Source of the DNA: Phoronis ovalis
Taxonomy: Eukaryota > Phoronida > Phoronidae
DNA: 17,096 bases
Direction of reading: 5' to 3'
Assembly: GCA_028565635.1 (NCBI GenBank)
Contig: JAOXYB010059056.1
Coordinates: 1 to 17,096, forward strand
Shown piece by piece: positions 6,971 to 17,096 of this stretch. Position numbers and translations under genes: made by a program. Each line of letters starts with the position of its first letter. The first letter of the stretch is position 1. A model generated the notes under the pieces. That model was given only the letters and a program-made list of their open reading frames with translations. It was not told the DNA's origin and searched no databases.

Positions 6971-9900
6971 TTCGTATTTGTGGCATCCAATTTCTTTTGT
7001 ACACCGGTAGCAAAAACAAATGTTCTACACAATGTTTTCTCTTTCAGAAGAAATCACTTTTTTTTGCAGTCTTAAATCATCTCAATTGGCGCTTAATTAC
7101 AGAAATCCAAATGAAAACTGCAAAGTTTTAAAAAGAAATTTTGACGTGTGTAAGTCTTACCATTTTTAAAATCGTGGCTGTAGTTTTGGTCGTAGCTAAA
7201 TCATTCATACTTTAACAACTGATTTAAAGACCCATAAATGAAAAATCGTATGCTATCAAGCATATATATATTGTTAGTTTCCGCATTTGTTATTCCTATA
7301 TGCCTAATTAAGTATTTTTGTTAATTAACACCAATTAATGAGCCATATAACAACCCATTAAACGAGCTTTAGGAATAAAAGTAAAATTGATAAAACAAAT
7401 TGCGTAAAGCGTTTGATCATCCAAGCTGTAAGCATTACCACGTACAATCATTATAACAATACCAGAGGTTACGATAATTATAATACGGTAATTACCGGTT
7501 TGACACATCAGGTAATAAAATATTCAGCTACCATTTGTTACCATTTAAACGGATTTTAATGTAAACTAATTCATCAGATTATAACTAGATCGATGAAATT
7601 AGTAGCTTGATTTAAAAATTGTCTTAATGAAGTAGGTCTAGTATGTGATTGATGCAGCAGGCTTATAGAATTTTTTTAATAAACATGGAATTGATAAGAG
7701 ACAGGTGGAAAATACAAGTATCAACTACTTATTATTTAAAAATATTAATCTATTTAATCTCTTACTTCAAATTCTAAATCACCTTTAGTTATTTTGCTAA
7801 ATTGTGGTTGTCTGTATATCAGCTGTGTATTTGATGCCCTACAGGTAAAAAGTGTAATAATGCATGTGGATATAAGAGGTTAATATTTAGCGATTTTAAA
7901 TATTATATAAATGTTAGTTATTGCATGGTGATTTATACCCTTTGGGCAGCCTAGTACTCGAATGTTAGGAAATATTCAATGGATCAATGCCCTTATTCTT
8001 TATTTCATTTTTTAAACTGTATTTCATATAATTTGACTATAAAAACACGTGATACTACTGATACATTGTATGTTAATGGGAATGAATAAACAATTTATTA
8101 ATAACAGTAAAAACATTGCATGCATTAATTAATTCGATACACGCGTGGTTTACATCCATAATCTGATGGGTATAATCCTATGTTATCTGTCAAACATAAT
8201 CTGTTGATATTTAATATCACTTTAAAATACAAAGGATTCACAAATTTTGTTCGTATTGTTTTGAAGCATAACGAATAACTTATGACAAATGACCGTTTAA
8301 TCTATCTAAACCCACGCCGGTGGAGCTAAATGTCGACTACACCTGTTGCAAATTCTTATCATATTTATATTGAAATTAGCAGGCTAGACTTTTTCTTAAG
8401 TTCTATCGCAAAAAGAATAAAGTTTATACTAAATGCTGATCATGTACACAACGTAAGAACTGACAAGACTAGGGCTGCATGGTTTACAGAAGCCATCTTA
8501 TGAAGTACATCTGTCTAAACTTAATCTGAATTTAGCCAACGATAGATAGGCTACACGTTTTTTGTATGGATGAGGTAACAAAGTAGAGGCGTGATTTCAA
8601 TAATTGTCACCTAATATGTGGTCTAATAAATACCAAATCCACAGTACAACCTTTTTTCCGCAAGCTGTAATAAGTTTCGAGAACCCCATCCCCAATGTTC
8701 TAATATCGATATGCCACGATTTCCAGTTTTGCAGATATTTTTAAACATACGTTATTTTCTCAGAGACCTACTGTGGGCTCTAGTTGCGCCATTTTAACAA
8801 AGTTGTGGAATTTATGTTAATAAGAAATCTAATCCAGGGATTAAATTTGAAACATGATTTAGTGCAGCAATCTCGTTCATTTCAGAAGTCAAGATGTTCT
8901 TCATTCACAAATTTTATGAATTCATTACCACGATCATGAAACATTTCCGATTAACTGCACAAATATAAAAATTAATTCATATTTTCCATTTTATCCAGAC
9001 CAAATAAATCTACATTTCTTGTTATTTAAAGGGAGCAACAACACAACTGTTTGAATATTATAATTAATTTAATGATATTAAGGTTTGTATATAAAATATA
9101 CACTTTAGTCTCACCGCTTTTATTATTTTATATTAATCATATATAAATCCTCTGTATTTTATTTATAGTTTATAAAAGCAACAAGTTGAAATTAAACAAT
9201 TTTAAATTGTTACGTTGTTTACTGTCTAAATGAAATCCGAGCGAACTAAAGCGCGCAAGAAAAGAATAGAACCCCGCGCTGAATGTTTATACTCTAAACA
9301 GCTTAGGCGACAACTAGACTTCACGTTTGAAATAATAACACAATAATAATACAAATGTTTTGGAATATACTATACATATTATTTATAGCAGAAAATTTGT
9401 ATGCATAACACTATAACTATTGCTCAGGTGTAGATTTCATTTATTTAGAATACTGAATATTTCAACACGATCCTTATTGAGAATACACAAAATTATAACT
9501 AAGATCAAACTTATATAAATATTATGAAATAATCAGTTTAGGTTTTTATTACCTTTCATTTCATAAGGTTTCAAATTAGTTTTCATTTCAATAACGTTGT
9601 AACGTATTAGCACGCGTGGCCAGAGAGGGCACGGTAGAAATACCCATTGTTGAAGGCAGACAGTCCACACAGTTTGACTTGTTATATATCAACTGCTGGT
9701 ACATACCGACTTAGAATCAAAGGCCATCCGAACATAAAAGATGACTCTAATAACACAGGAAATACCTTATGTACGAATACACAAATATTATGCTTGGACC
9801 TATAATTTTTTAAACAAGTTCCATTTTATCCGCCATTTTCATATGCGCAACAAGTCTTATACAGATTTATATAAAAATAAAAACGTCACTTTTTAAATTG

Positions 9901-11805
9901 ACTAACACGCTATTATAAAGCATAATGCACTGTATCTCCAAGTGTATTTGGGTGTTTTATTTCAATTAGATATTTAGTTGTGCTTGCATTGCATTGAGAC
10001 ATATCTTTAGGCTTTTGTCATCACAGGTGGGTTTTCGTGACATTTACTCAGTTTCCGTACTGAATATGAAGTCGGTTCTTAATACCTCTTATTAAACTCA
10101 ATAACATTTAATTGATGTAATTAAGAAGGTTAAGTCTACATACAACTCGTTCGTAAGCATAAATTATCTGAAAACAAAAGAAAAGTGTTTTTTTTTATCT
10201 GATAATGTTTTCGCCACATTATCCACATAATTCTCGAAGTGCATACAGGCCGGGTATTACTAACGATAAGAAAGCAGGGTTCTGTTTATCAGTTATTTTT
10301 ATAATACATTCTTAAATCCAGGGTAAAGTTACCACTCTATACGCAATCATTATAATAAAGATTTACGTGGTCTCGCATTTCAACAATTCCTGTTTTGGTT
10401 AGATTTTTAACCAGCACAAGCTTTAGTAATAGTTAATGTGGAGAGGCCTCAACAAATCCGGCATTGTTCCATTATAATCCGCTGTTGTCCGTAATTTACA
10501 ACAAGTAGCACAGAAGCTGAGAAATATCTTCTCAGTATACTATAAATAAACAAGAAGGAGTAAAGACGATATCAGAATATTGATATAGACATTGTATATC
10601 ATATTGATGACATGTTTATTCATAATTTACTTGAATAAGATAAAATATTACAAATAACATTGTGGCTAAGTCTACTTAGAAGGGCTAACAGGCATTCTTT
10701 ATTACAAATATTCACCAATTACTGGGACCTATTTCATAAAATCTTATCTTAAAAAATTATCAGTATTCTGTATTGAAGACGAAATTGGTTTAAATTCTTA
10801 TTATTGTAATTAAACAATAATCTAAAGATTTGAATACACATTGGAAGCAATTACATTTTATGGCAAAGTGATTTTGTATGAAACTTGTGTGAAAAGACAC
10901 TCAAGTTACTATTAATTTTCCAATCAGGACAATCAAAGTTGCAACACATTAAATAGAACATGATTAACCATATATAAAAGAACCAAATCTGATTGAAAAA
11001 TATCATTATGGTCTACCTCGAGGGAAGGATTACGAAATATGCGTGATACATTTGACATTCAGTTTTGGCCAAATTAGTCTAAATTAATTAAAGCTCTTGA
11101 TACCTCTATCACGAATATTTATACCGATTTTTCCCCTTCTTTGCCTTTGTTGACCTATACCATGCTGAGGGTTTCGTGAAACTTACCCGCATGTAGTATA
11201 TAATAAGTATATAAGTCAACGCACAGCGTATTGTTAATAATCTATGGAAAAAGAATGAAGTGTTTTTCTGCGGCAATTTAATAGCTTAACTTCATTTTTT
11301 TGTTTTCTAGTGACATATGTGTTACAATATATCGGTACGTAGACTACATTAAGAATACTTCAGACGTTTAGCCCTACAACAGCTGATGAACAAATACCAA
11401 ACGTAAACAAGTACCAATACAAGGTTACAAATATGCAAAATAAACAGATAAATTCATTAAAATTAAACAAGGCACTATACAATTTTGCTCTAAAAGCAAG
11501 AGCGTCATGCTATATTTTTAATAAATCTTTCCCGCATTTTTTCCATAGAAATCTACAATGACAATCTTTACATTATAATGAGTCCACACAAACCATTAAC
11601 TTCAATTTACAAACTGTAATTTTAAAATACTGAAAAAATTGTCAAGAGTTTTGATATATGATAATATATGATCTCACTTTAAAAGTTCACACCTTTGAAT
11701 TGACACATTAAGATATTGGACGTCGATCACGAGATGGCCCCGCCTCTATTATTGTATCGTTATTGATATTAATTTATATACAATAGGCTGAAGTCACATG
11801 CGGGC

Positions 11806-11882
11806 TAATCCAATCATCCAATAAAAACTCCTCATACAATAAACATTCAAGCAATTGATAGTATAATAATTAGTGTAATTGG
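11806..11882 (+). promoter_or_regulatory. Putative Emx promoter-proximal region: three CCAAT boxes, Otx-type and homeodomain sites
   Basis: CCAAT occurs at 11810-11814 and 11818-11822, and reversed (ATTGG) at 11878-11882. A K50-homeodomain (Otx/bicoid-type) TAATCC lies at 11806-11811. TAATTAG, a site type bound by Emx-class homeodomains, lies at 11867-11873. No clear TATA box is seen. The stretch is about 440-510 bases before the Emx ATG. The transcription start is unknown; a promoter role is inferred from clustering and position. Confidence 0.35.
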
Positions 11883-12317
11883 ATTGAGTCTCACACGCGT
11901 TCTTACAGCGACAGAAGACGACAGGTATATCGCTTTAGATCATCAGTTGACAAAGTTTTCTTCAGTTTTTTTTTATGAATTACAAGTCTTAATTAATAAA
12001 TAAGTGAATAGGCACCTGTCTGAATATACTTGTTGGATAATTAAGACGCAAGCGGGGACTCTATCCGTGAATATCGACCACAGACCTGTTGCCTTCGCAC
12101 CAGCTGTGTGGTATCATTATAGTATATATTAATGGAAGAATTGCAAACGGACAATTAACGCGTGATTGGTAGATAAGGCACACATAAACATAGTTGATAT
12201 ACACTGAATTCATCCAGATACAGTTAGACGTGAAAGAAGCGTTCTTAAACAAAGAAACTTTCAAAGAAAGAGATACTTGCTGGATTCGGATTATAATTCA
12301 ATTTATTTTAATTCACA
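11883..12317 (+). other. Probable 5' untranslated region of the Emx gene
   Basis: It lies between the putative promoter and the Emx ATG. It contains at least one short upstream open frame (ATG at 11975, five codons). An in-frame TAA at 12309-12311, six bases before the Emx ATG, rules out an N-terminal extension without splicing. No other gene is seen, and the minus-strand frame at 12061-12264 is not protein-like. Confidence 0.45.
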
Positions 12318-12732
12318 ATGATGCCGGTGGCACCTACAGTCAAGAGACCAAGCGCATTTAGCATTGAATCTTTGATGGGAAAAGATACATCATCGTCTCC
12401 TCCAGCGCCAAGCCCTACAGACATCAACACGCTAAGAATACCAACAAGAGATCGTGAGGCTATTGGGTTTCAACCTGTTGGTAGCGCAGTGAGCTGGTTG
12501 CAGAGTATCAAAAGTCTATACGGAGAAGCGCAACCTTATGCTGATAGTTTAGGACTAGGACATTTAGGACTTAATCCTGCATTTGCTGGCACTTTACCAC
12601 ACACCTTACCAGGACATCATGCTATTTCGCCCTTACATCCAATGCTTATGGGAGCAGCTCCCCGTGACCCTTTCCCGCTCTACCCTTGGCTGATGGCGAG
12701 ACACAGTGGCTATTTGAATCATCGCTTTGGAG
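12318..12732 (+). CDS. emx: Emx / empty spiracles homeobox protein, first coding exon (partial gene)
   Basis: This exon encodes the first 138 residues plus one base of codon 139 of a nuclear homeodomain transcription factor. Emx/ems proteins pattern the anterior head, brain and sensory structures in bilaterians. Residues 9-23 read KRPSAFSIESLMGKD, the Emx N-terminal block with an eh1-like Groucho/TLE-binding motif at 14-20. Residues 115-137 read PRDPFPLYPW then LMARHSGYLNHRF, matching the Emx-specific RDPxxFYPW...HRF block. The YPW core (122-124) is the hexapeptide that contacts PBC/Extradenticle partners. Residues 24-114 are a Ser/Pro and His-rich low-conservation spacer. The exon ends at the canonical donor GGAG/GTGAGT (12733), just after HRF, where vertebrate EMX genes also have an intron. 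The start has A at -3, a tandem ATG, and an in-frame TAA close upstream. The homeodomain itself is outside the window, so assignment rests on the N-terminal blocks, which are specific for this class. Confidence 0.9.
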
Positions 12733-13821
12733 GTGAGTTACATTTTAAATACATTGTGACCATAACCGAATATTTTCTAATTTAAAAAAAAATGTAATGA
12801 AAAATATCTCAAAAAATGTTTATTCATCAAAAGCTTTCTTTTGAGGCTGTCTAGTCATTAATGCATACCCTATCTGTATACTACTAAATATTCCCTGATT
12901 ATTATATTTAATAAATATGTCTATTCCTTTATAGAATACACCTGCATGTATCATCAGAATAATTCATACACATTAATATGGTTTATTAGCCCTATTAACT
13001 TTATATATAAAATCAGTGAACCCGCAGATTTATGTAGAAGCTACAAAAAAATGATATCTTTTCACTGTAGTTTTATGTTTGACACCACTAATTACCAAGG
13101 CGGGTATAATCAGTCAAACGCATTGTCATTATTAGTCGAGATTGTCATGTAATGAAACGATGACGTATCAGATACCAATATTTCCTACAAATATTTGATC
13201 AAAAAAAGGTAACAGTTCGAAGATCTAGATTCCCTTTGAGTGCAAACCTGCATTATTCTGATTCAGTAACAGCTCGATTGTAGCAATCAACAGGTTGTGA
13301 CAAAATTACAACGTGTTTATCTCTAAACCTGATAATTTGCTGAGACTATTTCTTTAATTGATAAACATTGTGTCAAATTTAACTATCAATTTGTGAAAAG
13401 AAATATTCGAACTGACACATTAGTTAAGGGGAAATGTTTGTCGAGTTAATCGTGGTAGAAACAGTTAATTCATAAGTAATAAAACTCTTATTTATATTTT
13501 TATAAGAACTACTATACTGATTTCAGAAAAGTCATGCGTGTATTGCAGAACTTAAAACCCTTTCTGCTTCTATTTATTTTGAATTGCCTATTCATCTCAA
13601 ACTAATAACTAATTCGGGGAATGTCAAAAATTCACAATTCTTTACACGGATCTGCATTTAGTAATGAACATTAGTTTTTCGGCCATTTTTACACGTCTCT
13701 TTTCTTATTGCCTATAACTTAATATAGCTTGTGATAAAGCTCATGTATTTATTTCTTCATTAATTCCAACACCCACAGTCAAATTATTTACAGACATAAG
13801 ACGAGATGTTTCGGCTGTATG

Positions 13822-13835
13822 GTTACTATGGTTAC
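13822..13835 (+). promoter_or_regulatory. RFX X-box-like motif
   Basis: GTTACTATGGTTAC matches 12 of 14 positions of the palindromic RFX X-box GTTRCCATGGYAAC. RFX factors act in ciliated and sensory cells. A single weak motif in an intron is only suggestive. Confidence 0.2.
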
Positions 13836-15800
13836 AACAGGGGTGGAAATGAACTACCTTGAAATAACTGTTGTAAATACACATTAAAATCTTGTACAAA
13901 CAAGTGCCGCTAATCTAATGTAATTAAAAGAGTAATAATCGCTCTTAAATTATCGTAATTAAACCCATAACAGTTGAATTATTGGTTAGCATATGAAATA
14001 CTCAATAACGAAAAATCGTGTGTGGAAGCAATATCCATTTATTTAGACACGTGCTAAATCGACCAAATCTAACTAACAGACTGTTAAACTTTACAAATAC
14101 CTAATTCAGGTAATTTGTTTTACAATTCTGAAACTGTGAAGTCAATTTGTATACATAATAAGGCAATGAAATTAGTGAGTTTAATGACTAATAATTATAT
14201 GCGCCACACACAGTGGCAATAGTAGCTCCATAACTCATCCCACCGCAAATGCGTAACAGTAACTAACCGACTCGCCACAAATTTAGGCTGAAACAATAAG
14301 AGCTCTTTTAATAGGAAAAGTAAGAAATGTACCTTACACATTTTCGTGGTGATAATACAACCCACGATTGTAGAATGCGAGATGTAGAATTTGAGTTACC
14401 CCTGTAGAGCATTTACTTTTTTAGCAATGAGATTAATTTTGAAATTAGTTGGCTGGTTAACTATAATGATAAACGTAAACAACATATTAACTTCTCAGTT
14501 CGAGTGGAAAAGCAATATCGTACTTATCTGTGTGAGATTTGTGCATGGAAAACATAACCAAATTGTTACTAGCTGATCACGTAATCTGTATGAGTTAATT
14601 GCGATTATTTTTTAAAATTTGGAAAATATGGTTATTTTCCTGTACGTCTTTGCTTATTTCCCAGACGGAAATTTGCATAATTCTAGTCGCTGCGTTCGAT
14701 TCCGGAAATGTTCACATTACAATCTGTAGTTTCCATATCAACGGCGTGCAATTTTATTTTTGTTCAAATTTATTTACCGAATTTAATGGGTTTCCTTCAA
14801 TTTAAATTAGATCCTTTATTTCCCTAACAATTCGAGGAATATCAGCCTAATTTACGTTTATTAGCAAAAATTAAAATTGATTTTACTGTGAAATTCTTTG
14901 TTCTGAATTGATTGCCCATTGCAAGTTAAATATTATTATTGCGGAAGTTTTTTTAAAAATTTATCTTTATGTTTTCCCTAATTTCCGCACTTTTAGCACT
15001 GTTATATCATTGAGAGAGAGAAATATACGCAATACATGCGTAATTTTAGTTTGCACAACTTTATTGACTTGGTTGTCATTGCTATGCTCGATCGGATCAG
15101 TGCCCGGTAAAGGCGAATGTAATCTTAGCACGCTAGCTCTGTACACAGTAACTCGGATTTCTATTCCGTGCGATCTTTTGGCTTTGGTGCTAAAAAAACA
15201 TGCTTTTGCGCTAATAAATGCAATAGAATTTGTGTACATAAAGTAAGAGATAAAAAGTCTTAAACTTTCATAATAAATGTAATTTTACTGTAAGCAAATC
15301 CGAAACTGGTAGTCTGAGAAATTTTCCTCTAATCGTTAAATGTGGGGTCTTCTGACAGCTCATTTGGATCAATTACGAGGCTTATAAACACTCTGACACG
15401 TCAAATATGATAAAACAATCATCAACATGTCAGCGGAAAACTCATCAAAAGTACTAATCAACTTAACAGTTGAAAATTGTTTAAAAATTGAGTGGAAATA
15501 ACTTATTATACGAACGTGATTTTGGAAGATTGACGTATGTTAGTTAACATGTAGTAGACCCCGGTAGCAGGCCCACATATGTCTGCGTTTAACTAGTGCA
15601 ATGAATATGGTACAGTTTATTAAGAGTGTGACTAATATTCGAAACTGCAATAATAATTTGGGCTGAATTCTGATCTGAGAACACATATATGTTTAATATT
15701 TTATTTTGTATATCTCAATATAAACAGGTTATAACACAATCTCGCACCAATGTCAGAAAAAAATAAATAATAGGTTATAGGGTAATTTTAATTATGTATA

Positions 15801-16013
15801 TACAGGGTGTATACATTTGTATTATTCCTCAGTTAAATGTTGATTTAGATACTCTTAAAACATACCGCCATTTCCGCTTTTCCAGTGCAAAACCGTGGAT
15901 TTGTAAACCGTGATGTTACCCAAATCGTTGCATAAATATTTCGATTATTTATCACTTATATTTCAATTTAAATTCTAGACATACCTGCATTCGTTATTAC
16001 AGAATACCCTGTA
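15801..16013. mobile_element. Possible Tc1/mariner-type MITE remnant
   Basis: A 209-base segment (15803-16011) begins CAGGGT and ends ACCCTG, and both ends are flanked by TA, the target duplication of Tc1/mariner elements. CAGGGTGT-type termini are common in this superfamily. Inverted-repeat identity is clear only for the outermost bases, counting the TA, and then weakens. There is no coding capacity. It could be coincidence; copies elsewhere in the genome would settle it. Confidence 0.3.
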
Positions 16014-17016
16014 TGAAATACAAGCAATTAGTGAAATATTAATATTTTTATCGCTTGTCATTAGAGACTTCGACAATGCCAAAGCTCATGAGAATTTGTC
16101 GTGTTAAGATACATTATATTTTTTTTCTGTATAAAAAGGTAATTGTATGCGTGAACGCAAAACTACAATTTTTGTTAAATACAGTACGTTTCAACTCTCC
16201 ATGTTTTACTTTAATATTTTACTTTAATAATTTTACATATAAAATATATTATAATGAGATTCTCTTCATAGTTGATAGCGCAAATATTTTACTGAACAAA
16301 ACAGCTAACACAGGATATGCAGTTTAAACAATACCGAATGGCTTTTAATATAATTCAGCAACTGTGTCTGACCATATGAAGGTGATTACGACAAGTAAAA
16401 TGTGCATTAATTGTTATAATTAACCACTATCTTTTGACCCTCATAATTTTATATACAACACATCTTCATCATCAGCATCATTATTGTTGTTATCTGTGCC
16501 ACCTTCCCTCTAATATTTTGTACACCACAGACGGAGACAGAATTTATTTATTTATTAAATTCGATTAAAACTGTATTTTTATACTTACCTGATACACACA
16601 CGAATGTTCTTATTAATTATACATTTTTTTTATACATATATAAGTCTACCTGTTACTTATTTTCTTAGCTTTTATGAAATGAAGAAATTCTTGTCTAAAT
16701 TACTCGTATGTTAAGCATGTGCTACGCCACTATGAATATGGTAAATTAACAGTAAATTCCAATATTTACATTATATTCTCGTGTATTAAATTATAAATTA
16801 ATCTTAATTAAAGCAGTTAGTGCGGTATCATATTTTATAAAACAGCCGGTGGTTATTTGGTAAAAATTATGATTATTATGCCACAGCTGCGTGTTATTGT
16901 ACTTTGGAATCAACGGGGATGTTGATTTTTTAATTTACCTCTTTTACAAAAGCAACCATGCTAGCATGAATTGCGATCTTTGATCAAGATACACCGTGCT
17001 TATCGTAGCTTTTGAC

Positions 17017-17054
17017 TGACGTCACATTTAATAATTGTCGACTCCACATATATA
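17017..17054 (+). promoter_or_regulatory. CRE-plus-TATA arrangement within Emx intron 1
   Basis: A perfect CRE (TGACGTCA, 17017-17024) is followed 24 bases later by a TATA-like TATATA (17049-17054). The region after it is less AT-rich and includes an AGGTCA nuclear-receptor half-site. It may be an internal promoter for a shorter Emx transcript, an intronic gene or an enhancer RNA; the window ends before this can be judged. Confidence 0.3.
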
Positions 17055-17096
17055 CAAAACACAGCCCAGGTCACCGCGTCGTCATAAAGAATACCA

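Larger units (their letters stand above)
5774..11800. other. About 6 kb intergenic region, no recognisable gene
   Basis: This tract separates the LPMO 3' end from the Emx promoter region. Open frames are short and show no domains (for example 6496-6708 minus and 6937-7131 plus). I see CTCF-like motifs (separate entries, plus a weaker one at 9619-9633) and scattered homeodomain-type TAATTA cores. These cores are expected at this base composition. Long-range regulatory elements of the homeobox gene may lie here but cannot be placed without cross-species comparison. Confidence 0.6.
12733..17096 (+). other. Emx intron 1, first 4.36 kb (continues beyond the window)
   Basis: It begins with a consensus GTGAGT donor. 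No forward frame in this stretch encodes a homeodomain, so the homeobox exon must lie further downstream. Open frames at 12946-13152, 14391-14576, 14599-14805, 14908-15246 and 16055-16327 show no domain and are treated as chance. A possible MITE (15803-16011), an RFX-like X-box (13822-13835) and a CRE/TATA pair (17017-17054) are listed separately. Confidence 0.8.

Noticed and set aside
7305-7338. Clusters of TAATTA homeodomain cores (also near 13921-13961)
   Set aside because: At this AT content about two dozen such hexamers are expected by chance in the window, so the clusters carry little weight without conservation.
14690-14704. tRNA B-box-like GTTCGATTCC
   Set aside because: The flanking bases do not form a T-arm stem, and no A-box or cloverleaf is found upstream.
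14908-15246. 112-codon open frame in the Emx intron as a gene
   Set aside because: It begins with a TTG, has no recognisable domain and no supporting splice or promoter context; treated as a compositional effect.
16458-16560. Short CAT/ATT and TTTA microsatellite-like runs
   Set aside because: Too short and imperfect to annotate as repeats.
12733-17096. Homeobox exon of Emx
   Set aside because: I looked for the RIRTAF and WFQNRR-type homeodomain blocks in forward frames and found none; the exon must lie outside the window.

Overview
This is eukaryotic DNA, most likely from a lophotrochozoan invertebrate. A mollusc is my best guess; this is an inference from gene content and I cannot name a species. 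The window is AT-rich. Its coding sequence is broken into short exons with GT-AG introns, and long non-coding tracts separate the genes. Two plus-strand genes are supported, and I found no bacterial operon, rRNA, tRNA or CRISPR structure.

Gene 1 (coding exons between 1079 and 4851) is a complete secreted lytic polysaccharide monooxygenase of family AA15. Five exons join in frame to 365 codons: a 25-residue signal peptide, a copper histidine-brace catalytic domain beginning with His26, a Thr/Ser/Ala/Pro-rich linker, and two nearly identical 38-residue six-cysteine modules at the C-terminus. A TATA box and CRE-like sites lie upstream, and a polyadenylation signal lies at 5196. The last intron ends in a duplicated splice acceptor. 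Use of the upstream copy would give a truncated protein without the last part of the catalytic domain, the linker and the Cys-rich modules.

From about 5220 to 12317 there is roughly 7 kb without a recognisable gene. It holds several CTCF-like motifs (three of them between 5910 and 6970), a G-quadruplex motif beside a CRE-plus-TATA arrangement, and a CCAAT-rich promoter-like stretch just before the second gene.

Gene 2 (12318-12732) is the first coding exon of an Emx/empty-spiracles homeobox gene. It carries the N-terminal eh1-like Groucho-recruitment motif and the Emx-type hexapeptide region ending in HRF, followed by a canonical splice donor. The homeobox exon is not in the window, so the remaining 4.36 kb is intron 1. 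That intron holds a possible Tc1/mariner-type MITE and a few candidate regulatory stretches, including a CRE-plus-TATA arrangement at the very end.

The two genes have unrelated jobs: extracellular oxidation of chitin or cellulose, and anterior or neural patterning. The intervening CTCF-like sites fit a boundary between a structural gene and a developmental regulatory domain, but this is inference. The best candidates for something undescribed are the duplicated acceptor/exon start, the recently duplicated Cys-rich module and the repeat array in intron 3.
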